Positions 14,960 to 22,833 of a DNA stretch of 53,383 nucleotides are shown in pieces; within the stretch, counting starts at the first letter, position 1; the number at the start of each line of letters is the position of its first letter. The position numbers and the translations under genes were made by a program. The notes under the pieces were generated by a model. The model did not search any database, was not told the origin of the DNA, and saw only the letters and a program-made list of their open reading frames with translations. The DNA is from Planctomycetaceae bacterium (GTDB lineage: Bacteria; Planctomycetota; PLA2). The stretch spans positions 1-53,383 of the forward strand of contig WYBS01000136.1 of assembly GCA_011525755.1 (NCBI GenBank), given 5' to 3'.

Positions 14960-16582
14960 CTACCCGCCTCGGCCCTCAGCGATTCGCAGGATCGCGGCCC
15001 GGAGCCTTCTGTGGCCGTCGAAGACGCGGACGAAGTCCGATTCGCGCCTTCCGCCCTTCGCGCGGACCGCCGCGGCCGCCCCGTGGCGCTCCGCGGGCGT
15101 CCAGCGCTCGACGCCGTCGAGCGCGAGCAGCAGCGGCGCCCAGCGCGACCACGCGAGCCGCTCGTCGCGGCTCCAGCCGTCGAGCCTCGCCCCGAAGCGG
15201 CGCGCGGCCTCGCCCGAGTGGTCGCCTCGCCCGTGCTTCGCGAGGTAGTCGGTCGCGGCGAGCCCGATCGTCTGGAGCGACACCTCCCCGATCACGTCGC
15301 GCCGCGGCTTCCCCGTGAAGTAGTACATGTTGTGGTCGGCGAGCCTCGCGAGCGTCGCCCGTGACGACCGGTGCTTCGGCCGCCGCTTCATCGCCGCGAG
15401 CTCCCTCGCCATGAGCGCGAGCGCGCCCTTCTCGCGCGGGCGGAAGCCGAGCTTCTGATAGAACCACCACGCGCCCGAGTCGAGCGCCTCGTCGTTGTCC
15501 TGCCCGAGCTGGTAGGGGTAGATCGTGAACGCGTCCACGTGGAACAGGTGCCGCACGCACGCGAGCAGCCACCCGTAGACATGCGCGGCCTCGGCGCCGC
15601 GGTACGTCTCGAACACGTTGTAGGCCATCTCCGCGGAGCCGAAGAGCGCGCTGTTCAGCACGTAGCCGATCGGCACGCCGTTCTTCAGGGTGAGGAACCC
15701 GTAGACCGCCTCGAGCAGCAGCCGCCGCTCAGGCTTGAAGCCGATCGCGGCGAACACGAGGCCGTCGCCGCAGTCGAGCAGCCGCACGTCGCGCGGGTCG
15801 CCATAGGCGAAGACGTCGAGGTCGCGCTGCCGCGTGACCATCGCCTCGCGCGCGAGCCGGATGAGATCCTCCCCCTCGCGCTCCCCCACCACCCTTACCC
15901 GCGGCGCGCGCTTCAGGGCGACGCGGAGATCCGGCCTCTCGCGCTGGAGCGGGCCCCGCTGCCAGTGGACCTTCGCCTCGACCTTCGCATGGGTGCGTGA
16001 GGGGGCTCCGGGGGCCCAGAGGAGGCGAAGGGGCAGGTCGACCTCGTCCCAGTACGCCTCCTTGAGGCGCGCGTCGGCGTCGAGCGCCTCGAACCGCCGC
16101 GCGAGGAACGCGCCGTCGCCCTCGTCGGGGCCCTTCATCCGTCGGATCCACTGCCGGAGCGAGAGCGGCGCCTCGTCGAGGCCGGGCGTCTCCGCGTAGT
16201 GGGCGAGGACGGAGAGCCGTTCGAGGAGGAGGTCCTCCTGCTTCTCCGAGACGTCCTCCCAGTCGACTCGCAGGAGCGAGGGGTAACGCCGCGCGAGCCA
16301 GAACGCGGTCTCGGCGTAGAAGCGGTAGCGCGTCTCGGTGCCCGCGATGCCCGTGTCCTTGAGCTTTCCCGCGATGCGGCGGAGGTCGGGCCGTCGCTCG
16401 AAGGCGGCGAGCATCCGCTCGACCTCCTCGAGGACAAGGGCGTCGTCCGGGTACGCGCTGAGGAAGCAGAGATCCTCGTGGAGCCGCTCGACCGCGCGGG
16501 AGCTCCCGAGGCGTTTCCGCCCGAGCGCGCGGAGAAGGTCGAGTTTCCGCTTCGAAAGCCCCGGTCCGTACTCCCGCAGCAT
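14960..16582 (-). CDS. Conserved-looking protein of unknown function with a GNAT-like segment
   Basis: 540 residues, soluble, with no signal peptide. The N-terminal half is helical and Arg/Leu-rich. The centre (about 300-400) looks like a divergent acyltransferase core: GVPIGYVLNSALFGS, VFETYRGAEAAHVYGWLLACVRHLF, YPYQLGQDNDEALDSGAWWFYQKLGFRP; the last piece resembles the C-terminal strand-helix of GNAT enzymes. I do not recognise a named family. It is the last gene of the minus-strand run from the CRL protein through sigma-TM-CRL fusion 2, only 12 nt after the latter's stop, so it may work with it. A G-rich element at 16001-16017 encodes WAPGAPSRT at the junction of the two halves. The TAAGCT/GATAAG bases 6-8 nt before ATG may be a -10 box. 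Confidence 0.85.
   Translation of the reverse strand: MLREYGPGLSKRKLDLLRALGRKRLGSSRAVERLHEDLCFLSAYPDDALVLEEVERMLAAFERRPDLRRIAGKLKDTGIAGTETRYRFYAETAFWLARRYPSLLRVDWEDVSEKQEDLLLERLSVLAHYAETPGLDEAPLSLRQWIRRMKGPDEGDGAFLARRFEALDADARLKEAYWDEVDLPLRLLWAPGAPSRTHAKVEAKVHWQRGPLQRERPDLRVALKRAPRVRVVGEREGEDLIRLAREAMVTRQRDLDVFAYGDPRDVRLLDCGDGLVFAAIGFKPERRLLLEAVYGFLTLKNGVPIGYVLNSALFGSAEMAYNVFETYRGAEAAHVYGWLLACVRHLFHVDAFTIYPYQLGQDNDEALDSGAWWFYQKLGFRPREKGALALMARELAAMKRRPKHRSSRATLARLADHNMYYFTGKPRRDVIGEVSLQTIGLAATDYLAKHGRGDHSGEAARRFGARLDGWSRDERLAWSRWAPLLLALDGVERWTPAERHGAAAAVRAKGGRRESDFVRVFDGHRRLRAAILRIAEGRGG
16001..16017 (+). repeat. G-rich interspersed element, in-frame copy
   Basis: GGGGGCTCCGGGGGCCC. Read from the minus-strand gene it encodes APGAP. 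Confidence 0.85.
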
Positions 16583-16594
16583 GCGGGGAGCTTA

Positions 16595-19500
16595 TCAGTC
16601 CTTGGGACGGACCGTGACCTCCCGGATCTCGCCGTCGGCGATGTCGAGCGGGAGCGGTTCGCAGCCGTCGGCTATCAGGTGGTACCGCCCGGCCGCGACA
16701 CCGCCCAGCTCGAACCTCCGCCCGCGGACGAACACCGACAGCCCGACCTGCTCGCCCCCGTACAGGTAGGCGATCGCCCCCTCGACATCCTGGGTTCCCG
16801 CGACGCTTCCGCGGATCGTCGCCGTCCCGAGGGGTTTCAGCTCCACGTCGGCGGGCGTGCCGCGCGAGACCTTCACGGGACGCACGACGGGATGGGCGTA
16901 CTTCGTCATCCGGGGCAGCGCGAGGCGCTCCCGCTTCGCGACGTTGTACTCGCCCTCCGGAAGCCGCTCGAACCGGAACCGGCCCCGGTCGTCCGCGAGC
17001 GTCTCCCAGGGCCTGTCGCCGCCGATGAGGACGACCTCGTCGCCCGGCGCCGCGGTCCCCTCGATCACGCAGCCGCCGTGGAGGCGGATCGTCAACGGCT
17101 CGGTGCCCACCTCGCGCTGCACGAACGGCGCGAATCTCGTGTGCTCGACGCGGAGGGCAAAGCCGGGCAGCATCGACGGGAAGCGGAAGCGGCCGTCCGC
17201 GGCGGTGTGCTGGACGAGGCGCCGGTGCGTCTCGTCGCCGTAGATGTCCATCCCGGGCGGCTCGATGCGTACGACCGCACCCTCGATCGGGTCGCCCGAG
17301 TCGCCGTCCACGACGACGCCTTCGACCGTGATGCCCTTGTTGAGCCGCACGATGCAGCCCTCCGGGTCCGGCTCGATCGCCGCGACCGCGGATGCGTGGG
17401 CTCGGGCGTAGCCGTCCGCGCGCACCTCGACTTCCGCCGCGGCGCCCGGCGGGAACTCCTCGTCGATCGTCCAGCGGCCTTCCGGGTCGTCGAACCGGTA
17501 TCCCTCGCGGACCCAGGTGACATCGAGCCCGCGTCCGGTCGCGCTCACCACGCGGAGCGTGAACGAGCGGACGGCGGCGCCGGTCGCGTCGTCGACGACC
17601 CGGCCCGCGAACGTCGCCGCCCTCTGAATCACGGCCTTCACGTCCTGCCGCCCTGCTTCGACGCCCTCGACGGTGGTCCGCTGGTAGCCCTCCCCGAAGA
17701 ACTCGAGCGCTAGGGTTCCCGCAGGAAGGCCATCGATCCGCCACCGTCCGCTCGCGTCGGACTTGCCCCTGCTGCCCACGTAACGGCCGAGGTCGTCCGT
17801 CAGGCCGTCACCCGTGCGGGCCCGTGCGGCGATGTGGATCTCGATGGGCTCGCCGAGGTCGTCCACGGCCGTGCCCGCGACCTCCCGCGGCGCCTCGAGC
17901 CGGATCACGACCGGCCCGTCCGTGGGCAGCACGATCCTCACGGTGGCCGGGGCGAGCGAGCGGTGATCGACGGTCAAGAGCTGCTCGCCTGCAGGAAGGC
18001 GCGTCCCGAAGGCGAATCCTCCGTCCGCTCCTGACTTGACCTCCATCGAGCCGAACGAGACCGTGTCGTGCGCCCATGGGAACCGGATCGTCGCGCCCGC
18101 CACGGGCTTCCCGTCGGGACCCTCGACCCTGCCCGCGAGCGGGAGGCCGGGCCGCAGCACCACGTCGACCTCCGCCTCGCGCCCCGAAGTGGGAACCTGC
18201 TCCGAGAACGGCGCGAACGCCGGGTGCCCTGCCGAGAGCATCTGCGCGTCGCGACCCGGGTCGAGATGGGCGAGCAGATAACGCCCCTCGCGGTCCGAGA
18301 CCGCGTGCTGCTCGAAGCCGGTGAAGAACGTGCGCAGGACCGCGCCGCGGACGGGACGACCCTCCTCGTCCTTCACCACGCCGCGGATCCGGAACTCCTC
18401 GCGCAGCCTCAGGTCCGCCGTCCCGCGGCCCTCGCGGAGCTTCACGGCGGCCCGCTCGAACGCGTGGCCCGGCGCGACGCCCCACACGAACGTCGTATCG
18501 GCAGGGACCTTGAGCGAGTACCTGCCGTCCGCCCCGGTCGCGGCGCGGCTGTACGCCGACCGCACGCTCGCGCCCTCGATCGGCTCGCCGCGCGGGTCGA
18601 GGACGCGCCCCGTGATCAGGGCGTCGAGAAGGCCGAGCTTCAGCTCGATGGTCCCCGGAGGGTCGCTCCCTGCGGCGACGAGCGCCTCCTTCCGCGCCTC
18701 CGCCACACCGGGCGACGTCGCGGTGACCTCGAGGCGCAGCGTCTCCGCGTACTTCGGCAGGAGCCACAGGGCGTTGCCGAGCGAGTCGGTCGTGAGCCGC
18801 TGCTCGTCCGCCACGGCGCCGTCGAGGATCACCCTCGCCTCCACGGAGGCGCCGGGGAATGCGCCCGCGTCCTTCCGCAGCGTGCGGACGGCGATCGACC
18901 AGCCGGCGTGCGCGGGCGGCGCGGCGGCCGGGGCCTCGGTCTCCGGCACGACGACCGTCCGCGCGACCTCCGCCGCGCGCGGCGGCGGCTCGGTCCCCCG
19001 GAGCCCCCCCCCTGTGAGGACGAGCGAGAAAGAGAGCACGAGCAGGACGAGTGCCACGAGCGAGAGCTTCTTCGTGTGTGCCACGGCGGCGATCCCTCCC
19101 ATCAGTTTGGGGATGGAGCCGGGCCACGCGAGGAGGAGCATCGCGCCCTTCCAGTCGCGCCGCTCGCGGTCGAGCCCTTCGCGGAGCATCGCGTGCGCGC
19201 GCTTCAGGTGCGTGCGCACGGTCTCGACCGGGATCCCGAGACGCCTCGCGATCGCCCGTGGCGGCAGCCCCTCGAAGTAGCGCAGCAGGATCGCGCCGCG
19301 GTAGGGCTCCGGGAGCCCTCGCACCGCGTGGGCGACCGCCTCCTGCATCTCGACACGCTCGAGCAGGTCATCCGAGGGGGCTTCGGGGGCCGGGACGCGG
19401 CCCTCGCGCGCCCTCCGCCGCTCCGCCTCGCGCCGGAGGTCGATCGCGCGCCGCACGAGCACCGCCCGCCACCACGAGCGCACGTGCCGGCCCGGCGGGT

Positions 19501-19630
19501 TCGTGAGCGCCCGGAGCCAGCCCTCCTGCACGAGGTCGTCCGCGAGCGACGGGTCGCGCACGAGGCTGCGGGCGAGGCGTCGGAGCCACGCCTGGTCCTC
19601 GAGCAACTCCTCGATGCGCACCGGTTCCAT
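16595..19630 (-). CDS. ECF sigma factor fused to a membrane helix and CRL repeats (sigma-TM-CRL fusion 2)
   Basis: 1011 residues. Sigma region 2 spans about 12-70 (PSLADDLVQEGWLRAL; RSWWRAVLVRRAIDLRRE), region 4 about 95-155 (LPEPYRGAILLRYFEGLPPRAIARRLGIPVETVRTHLKRA). The same juxtamembrane motif as in fusion 1 appears (LDRERRDW, 153-160), then a hydrophobic Gly/Pro-containing stretch, HTKK, and one membrane helix (188-206). About seven CRL-type repeats fill residues 265-1000. Predicted topology is N-terminus inside, repeats outside. ATG 19630 has only a weak Shine-Dalgarno-like CAGG. Two G-rich elements lie inside: one in the linker between regions 2 and 4 (APEAP), one just after the membrane helix (GGLRGTE). 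Upstream by 35 nt is a sigma-less CRL protein; downstream by 12 nt the unknown 540-residue protein. Confidence 0.93.
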   Translation of the reverse strand: MEPVRIEELLEDQAWLRRLARSLVRDPSLADDLVQEGWLRALTNPPGRHVRSWWRAVLVRRAIDLRREAERRRAREGRVPAPEAPSDDLLERVEMQEAVAHAVRGLPEPYRGAILLRYFEGLPPRAIARRLGIPVETVRTHLKRAHAMLREGLDRERRDWKGAMLLLAWPGSIPKLMGGIAAVAHTKKLSLVALVLLVLSFSLVLTGGGLRGTEPPPRAAEVARTVVVPETEAPAAAPPAHAGWSIAVRTLRKDAGAFPGASVEARVILDGAVADEQRLTTDSLGNALWLLPKYAETLRLEVTATSPGVAEARKEALVAAGSDPPGTIELKLGLLDALITGRVLDPRGEPIEGASVRSAYSRAATGADGRYSLKVPADTTFVWGVAPGHAFERAAVKLREGRGTADLRLREEFRIRGVVKDEEGRPVRGAVLRTFFTGFEQHAVSDREGRYLLAHLDPGRDAQMLSAGHPAFAPFSEQVPTSGREAEVDVVLRPGLPLAGRVEGPDGKPVAGATIRFPWAHDTVSFGSMEVKSGADGGFAFGTRLPAGEQLLTVDHRSLAPATVRIVLPTDGPVVIRLEAPREVAGTAVDDLGEPIEIHIAARARTGDGLTDDLGRYVGSRGKSDASGRWRIDGLPAGTLALEFFGEGYQRTTVEGVEAGRQDVKAVIQRAATFAGRVVDDATGAAVRSFTLRVVSATGRGLDVTWVREGYRFDDPEGRWTIDEEFPPGAAAEVEVRADGYARAHASAVAAIEPDPEGCIVRLNKGITVEGVVVDGDSGDPIEGAVVRIEPPGMDIYGDETHRRLVQHTAADGRFRFPSMLPGFALRVEHTRFAPFVQREVGTEPLTIRLHGGCVIEGTAAPGDEVVLIGGDRPWETLADDRGRFRFERLPEGEYNVAKRERLALPRMTKYAHPVVRPVKVSRGTPADVELKPLGTATIRGSVAGTQDVEGAIAYLYGGEQVGLSVFVRGRRFELGGVAAGRYHLIADGCEPLPLDIADGEIREVTVRPKD
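18992..19012 (-). repeat. G-rich interspersed element just after the sigma fusion membrane helix
   Basis: The minus strand carries a run of nine G, then CTCC, GGGGG and ACC. It encodes GGLRGTE at the outer end of the membrane helix and shares 19 identical bases with the copy at 5032. Confidence 0.85.
19376..19391 (+). repeat. G-rich element, CTTC variant, in the sigma2-sigma4 linker
   Basis: GGGGGCTTCGGGGGCC, one base different from the common form. It encodes APEAP between the two sigma domains of fusion 2. Confidence 0.75.
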
Positions 19631-19665
19631 CCTGACACAGGGACGGCGCCGGCGGCGGATCCGGT

Positions 19666-21831
19666 TCAGCGGCGCGCGGCGAGGCGGAGCGGCTCCGCGC
19701 GGCGGAGGAGCGCGGACGCGGGCCGCGGATCCGAGGAGAAGGGGCCCTTCTCGGCCGCCACGGCGTAGAGATCCGACGGCGGCGAGAGGAGACGGAACGA
19801 TCCGTCGCCGCGGGTCGCGGTCCTCGCCGAGTGGCAGGGACCCGACACCGTGACGATCGCGCCGCCGACGGGCGCGCCGGATTCGTCCACCACGGTCCCG
19901 CGGAGGGTCCAGGGCTCGTCGATTCGGATCGAGCCGAGGTCCACGACGCCCCTCACGGGGACCTCGATCGTCGTCGCGAAGCCCGGGACGGCGCCCCGCG
20001 CCGCGACGACCGACACCTTGGCTCCCGGGGCCACGTCGTACCGGAACCGCCCCGATTCGTGCTCCTCGAACGACGACTCGCCCTCGAGCAGGATGCGCAA
20101 GGGCTCGGCCTGCGCCGCCCCGGATAGGGACACATGCCCCGTGATCCGGACCGCGGGCTCGAGCCGGATCGGCACGTCGCCGCCAGCCGGGGGGGGCTTC
20201 CATCCCGCGATCCGTCGCGGCGCGTAGCCGGGCGCGCGGATCGTCAGATCGGCGGGCCCCGGATCGCCCGCGCGGAGCAGCAGGCGGTGACAGCCCGGCC
20301 CGCCGCCGTCGAGCGCGCGGTGCTCAATGCCCGACAGGCTGAGGCGGCTCTCGCCCCCGATCGGCGCGCCGTCCGGCCCGTGGAGCACGACCGTGACGGC
20401 AACGGGCGGCTGAAGGCGCAGGGTCACCGGTGGCCCGTCGGTGACCGCCGCGACCGCGCCGGAGGCCCGGAGCGTCCCTCGCGGCGGATCGCTCTCGCCC
20501 CCGAAGACCACGACGTCCGTGCCCGGCGGTTGTGCGAGCTCCGCGGCGCCGCCAGCGGACCCCACCTTCCACCAGGTCTCGCGCTGACCCGCGATGTACA
20601 CCTGCCCCTGCGCGGCGACCGGCGCGCCGAGCACGTCCACCGCGGAGATCCGCACGAGCGACCGCGGGGGCCGCGGACGCCCGCCGAGCACGACCCGCAC
20701 GCCGGTCACGTCCCTCGCGCCGACGCGCACCTCCGCGCTGCCGACGAGGCCCTCAAGCGACGCGCGAAGGTCGTGCGTGCCGGGATCGACCTCGCGGAGG
20801 AGGAAACGGCCGTCGTCGTCGCAGGTCGTGCCGGATCCGGCGATCGACACGGAAGCGCCCTTCGCGGGGCGCTTGTCGGGCATCAGCACGACTCCCTCGA
20901 CGCTCGCGGTCGGGAGGACGATCCTCAGCGCCTCGTCGCCCGGCTGGACTCTGAGCACCTCGTAGTCCCCTGCCGTCGGCCGGACGGTGATGTCGAGCTC
21001 GGACTCCCCGAGCCCGCCCGCGAGGAACCGGCCGTCGTGCCCCGTCACGATCTCCTCGCGCCAAAGGTAGCGGTCGAACGAGATGCGGGCGCCCTTCGCC
21101 GGCGTCCCGTCCGCGAACACGACGATCCCGCCGAGGCGGTACTCCCGCTCGAGCGCGACCTCCGGCAGATCCACGGGCGGCTCGAGGAGCTCCCAGGCGA
21201 ACCCCGGCGCGCGCACCACGAGCAACTCCCGCGGCGCGAGGTCGAGGTCGATCCAGCCCCGCCGGTCGGCGCGCGCGCTCGCGCGGAGCGTCTCGCCGCG
21301 CTGGAAGACGAGCGCCTCCGCGCCCGGGACCCCCCGCCCGTCGCCGTCCACGACGCGGATCCGCTGCCGCGCGCCCGGCAGGAGCGTCAGCTCGAGGTCC
21401 GCGGCGGCGAGACCCGCGCGCACCGTCGCGAGCGCCGGCACGCACTCCGGCGCGTCCGCCACGACGAGCAGGGGCCTGCCGGCCCGCGCCGTCGCCGCGA
21501 AGCGGCCGTCCGCGAGGGTCTCGAGCGACGACAGCGGCTCCTCGAGCGGCGGCGGCGCGTCCGTCCACGCGTCCGGGTCGGAACCGGGGAAGATCCGGAC
21601 CCGCGCGCCGGCGAAAGGCTGCCCGAGCCCGTCGCGCACGGTGCCGGAGATGGCCGCGGGCGCCGGCTCGGGCGCGTCCTCACCGGCGACGGCGCACTCG
21701 ATCGCGGGCCCGGCGCGCGCGTCGCGCGCCCGGGGCACGGGTTCCCGGGCCCTCCCCCTTCCGCTCTCGGAGAGGAGCAGGAAGACCGCGACCGCCGCCA
21801 CGAGCGGCGAGAGAAGCAGCGCGCGCCGCAC
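19666..21831 (-). CDS. Membrane-anchored CRL-repeat protein without a sigma domain
   Basis: 721 residues from a GTG start. One N-terminal hydrophobic segment (LLLSPLVAAVAVFLLLSE) acts as signal anchor; then seven to eight CRL-type beta-sandwich repeats follow (for example ISGTVRDGLGQPFAGARVRIF, VEGVVLMPDKRPAKGASVSIAG, LRGTVVDESGAPVGGAIVTVSG). It has the same outer architecture as the two sigma fusions but lacks the sigma part. It sits 35 nt upstream of sigma-TM-CRL fusion 2 on the same strand, so the two are probably co-expressed and may assemble outside the membrane (inference). No enzymatic motif is seen. CRL domains are Ig-like and often bind peptides or polymers, but no ligand can be named. 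Confidence 0.9.
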   Translation of the reverse strand: MRRALLLSPLVAAVAVFLLLSESGRGRAREPVPRARDARAGPAIECAVAGEDAPEPAPAAISGTVRDGLGQPFAGARVRIFPGSDPDAWTDAPPPLEEPLSSLETLADGRFAATARAGRPLLVVADAPECVPALATVRAGLAAADLELTLLPGARQRIRVVDGDGRGVPGAEALVFQRGETLRASARADRRGWIDLDLAPRELLVVRAPGFAWELLEPPVDLPEVALEREYRLGGIVVFADGTPAKGARISFDRYLWREEIVTGHDGRFLAGGLGESELDITVRPTAGDYEVLRVQPGDEALRIVLPTASVEGVVLMPDKRPAKGASVSIAGSGTTCDDDGRFLLREVDPGTHDLRASLEGLVGSAEVRVGARDVTGVRVVLGGRPRPPRSLVRISAVDVLGAPVAAQGQVYIAGQRETWWKVGSAGGAAELAQPPGTDVVVFGGESDPPRGTLRASGAVAAVTDGPPVTLRLQPPVAVTVVLHGPDGAPIGGESRLSLSGIEHRALDGGGPGCHRLLLRAGDPGPADLTIRAPGYAPRRIAGWKPPPAGGDVPIRLEPAVRITGHVSLSGAAQAEPLRILLEGESSFEEHESGRFRYDVAPGAKVSVVAARGAVPGFATTIEVPVRGVVDLGSIRIDEPWTLRGTVVDESGAPVGGAIVTVSGPCHSARTATRGDGSFRLLSPPSDLYAVAAEKGPFSSDPRPASALLRRAEPLRLAARR

Positions 21832-21865
21832 GGGTTCCTATCGGCGTTTCCGCGCCGGGATGCAT

Positions 21866-21880
21866 GGGGGGTCCGGGGGC
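21866..21880 (+). repeat. G-rich element, TCC variant, intergenic
   Basis: GGGGGGTCCGGGGGC lies in the 79-nt spacer upstream of the CRL protein gene. Confidence 0.65.
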
Positions 21881-21910
21881 GCGGGGCCCCTCGGGTCGCG
21901 ATTCGCGCGG

Positions 21911-22816
21911 CTACTGCGGCAGCCCCCAGTCGAACGGCACGTACGTGTAGGGCGCCTGGTAGAACTCGAAGACCTTGCCGAGGCTCCGGTAGCCCGCCTT
22001 CGAGAGGAGCTTCGACACGTTGATGCCGACCGCCGCGTAGAGGTGGCGCGTCTTCTCGTCGTAGTAGTCCTGGTCGCCGGTCGCGAAACCGCGCGTGTAG
22101 TAGCCGAGGTGGATCTCGAGCCAGGAGAGCGGCGTGTGCCGGAGCTTCTCGATCCCGTCGAGCTTGAACGCGAGCAGGTACTTGAAGCCCGAGTAGTCGG
22201 TCACGATGTCGCTGTGGTCGCCGTTGATGAGCGTCTCCGTCGGGATGTACTCGACGCGGAAGTCGACGAGGCGGCCGACCTGCGGCGCGCGGCGGCGCCA
22301 GTAGGCGAAGAGCACGCCTGCCGCGTCGACGATCACGTCCTCCGTCGACCAGCCGTTCTTGCTGAACGCGTCCCCCACCTCGATGAGCGTGAACGCGCTC
22401 ATCGAGGAGATCGCGCCGTAGAGGTCCGCGTCGTCCCGGCTGTATCCCCAGCTCTCGTAGAGGCTCGCGAGGCCGAGCCCCGTCAGGTAGGCGGCGTAGG
22501 CGTGGCCGAGCTTGTCCGCGCCGCCGTAGGAGGTGTTCTGGCCGAACCAGCCCTCGTCGACGACCTGGAAGCTCGTCTGGCCGTAGTCCCAGAACTGGAA
22601 GCCGTACGCCGCGATCGCGAGCGCCATCGCGCCGTTCACCGCGAGGAACTTCTGCTCCTTCGTCCAGCCGCCGTCCTCGGCCACGGGCTGCGGGTCGGGC
22701 GAGGGTTCCGGCAGGCGCTCGAAGCGCGAGGAGGAGGCGCAGCCGACGAGCAGGCAGAGCGCGACGAGGAGGCCTCGCCGCCGCCTTGCCCGAGGTGTCG
22801 TGCCGAGGGTTCCCAC
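21911..22816 (-). CDS. DUF2279-type lipoprotein
   Basis: 301 residues from GTG 22816, chosen because a lipoprotein signal (RRRRGLLVALCLLVGC) follows directly and the upstream frame runs into the neighbouring coding region. The mature part contains GADKLGHAYAAYLTGLGLASLYESWGYS and SAFTLIEVGDAFSKNGWSTEDVIVDAAGVLFAY, matching the DUF2279 (YfiM-like) pattern of a predicted periplasmic lipoprotein with a buried His/Asp-rich helical core. The C-terminal part (LGYYTRGFATGDQDYYDEKTRHLYAAVGIN) looks like outer-membrane beta strands. The function is unknown. It starts 17 nt after the ArnT-like gene and is probably co-transcribed. There is no Shine-Dalgarno site. Confidence 0.82.
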   Translation of the reverse strand: MGTLGTTPRARRRRGLLVALCLLVGCASSSRFERLPEPSPDPQPVAEDGGWTKEQKFLAVNGAMALAIAAYGFQFWDYGQTSFQVVDEGWFGQNTSYGGADKLGHAYAAYLTGLGLASLYESWGYSRDDADLYGAISSMSAFTLIEVGDAFSKNGWSTEDVIVDAAGVLFAYWRRRAPQVGRLVDFRVEYIPTETLINGDHSDIVTDYSGFKYLLAFKLDGIEKLRHTPLSWLEIHLGYYTRGFATGDQDYYDEKTRHLYAAVGINVSKLLSKAGYRSLGKVFEFYQAPYTYVPFDWGLPQ

Positions 22817-22833
22817 GCGCTTGGGCCAAGAAA

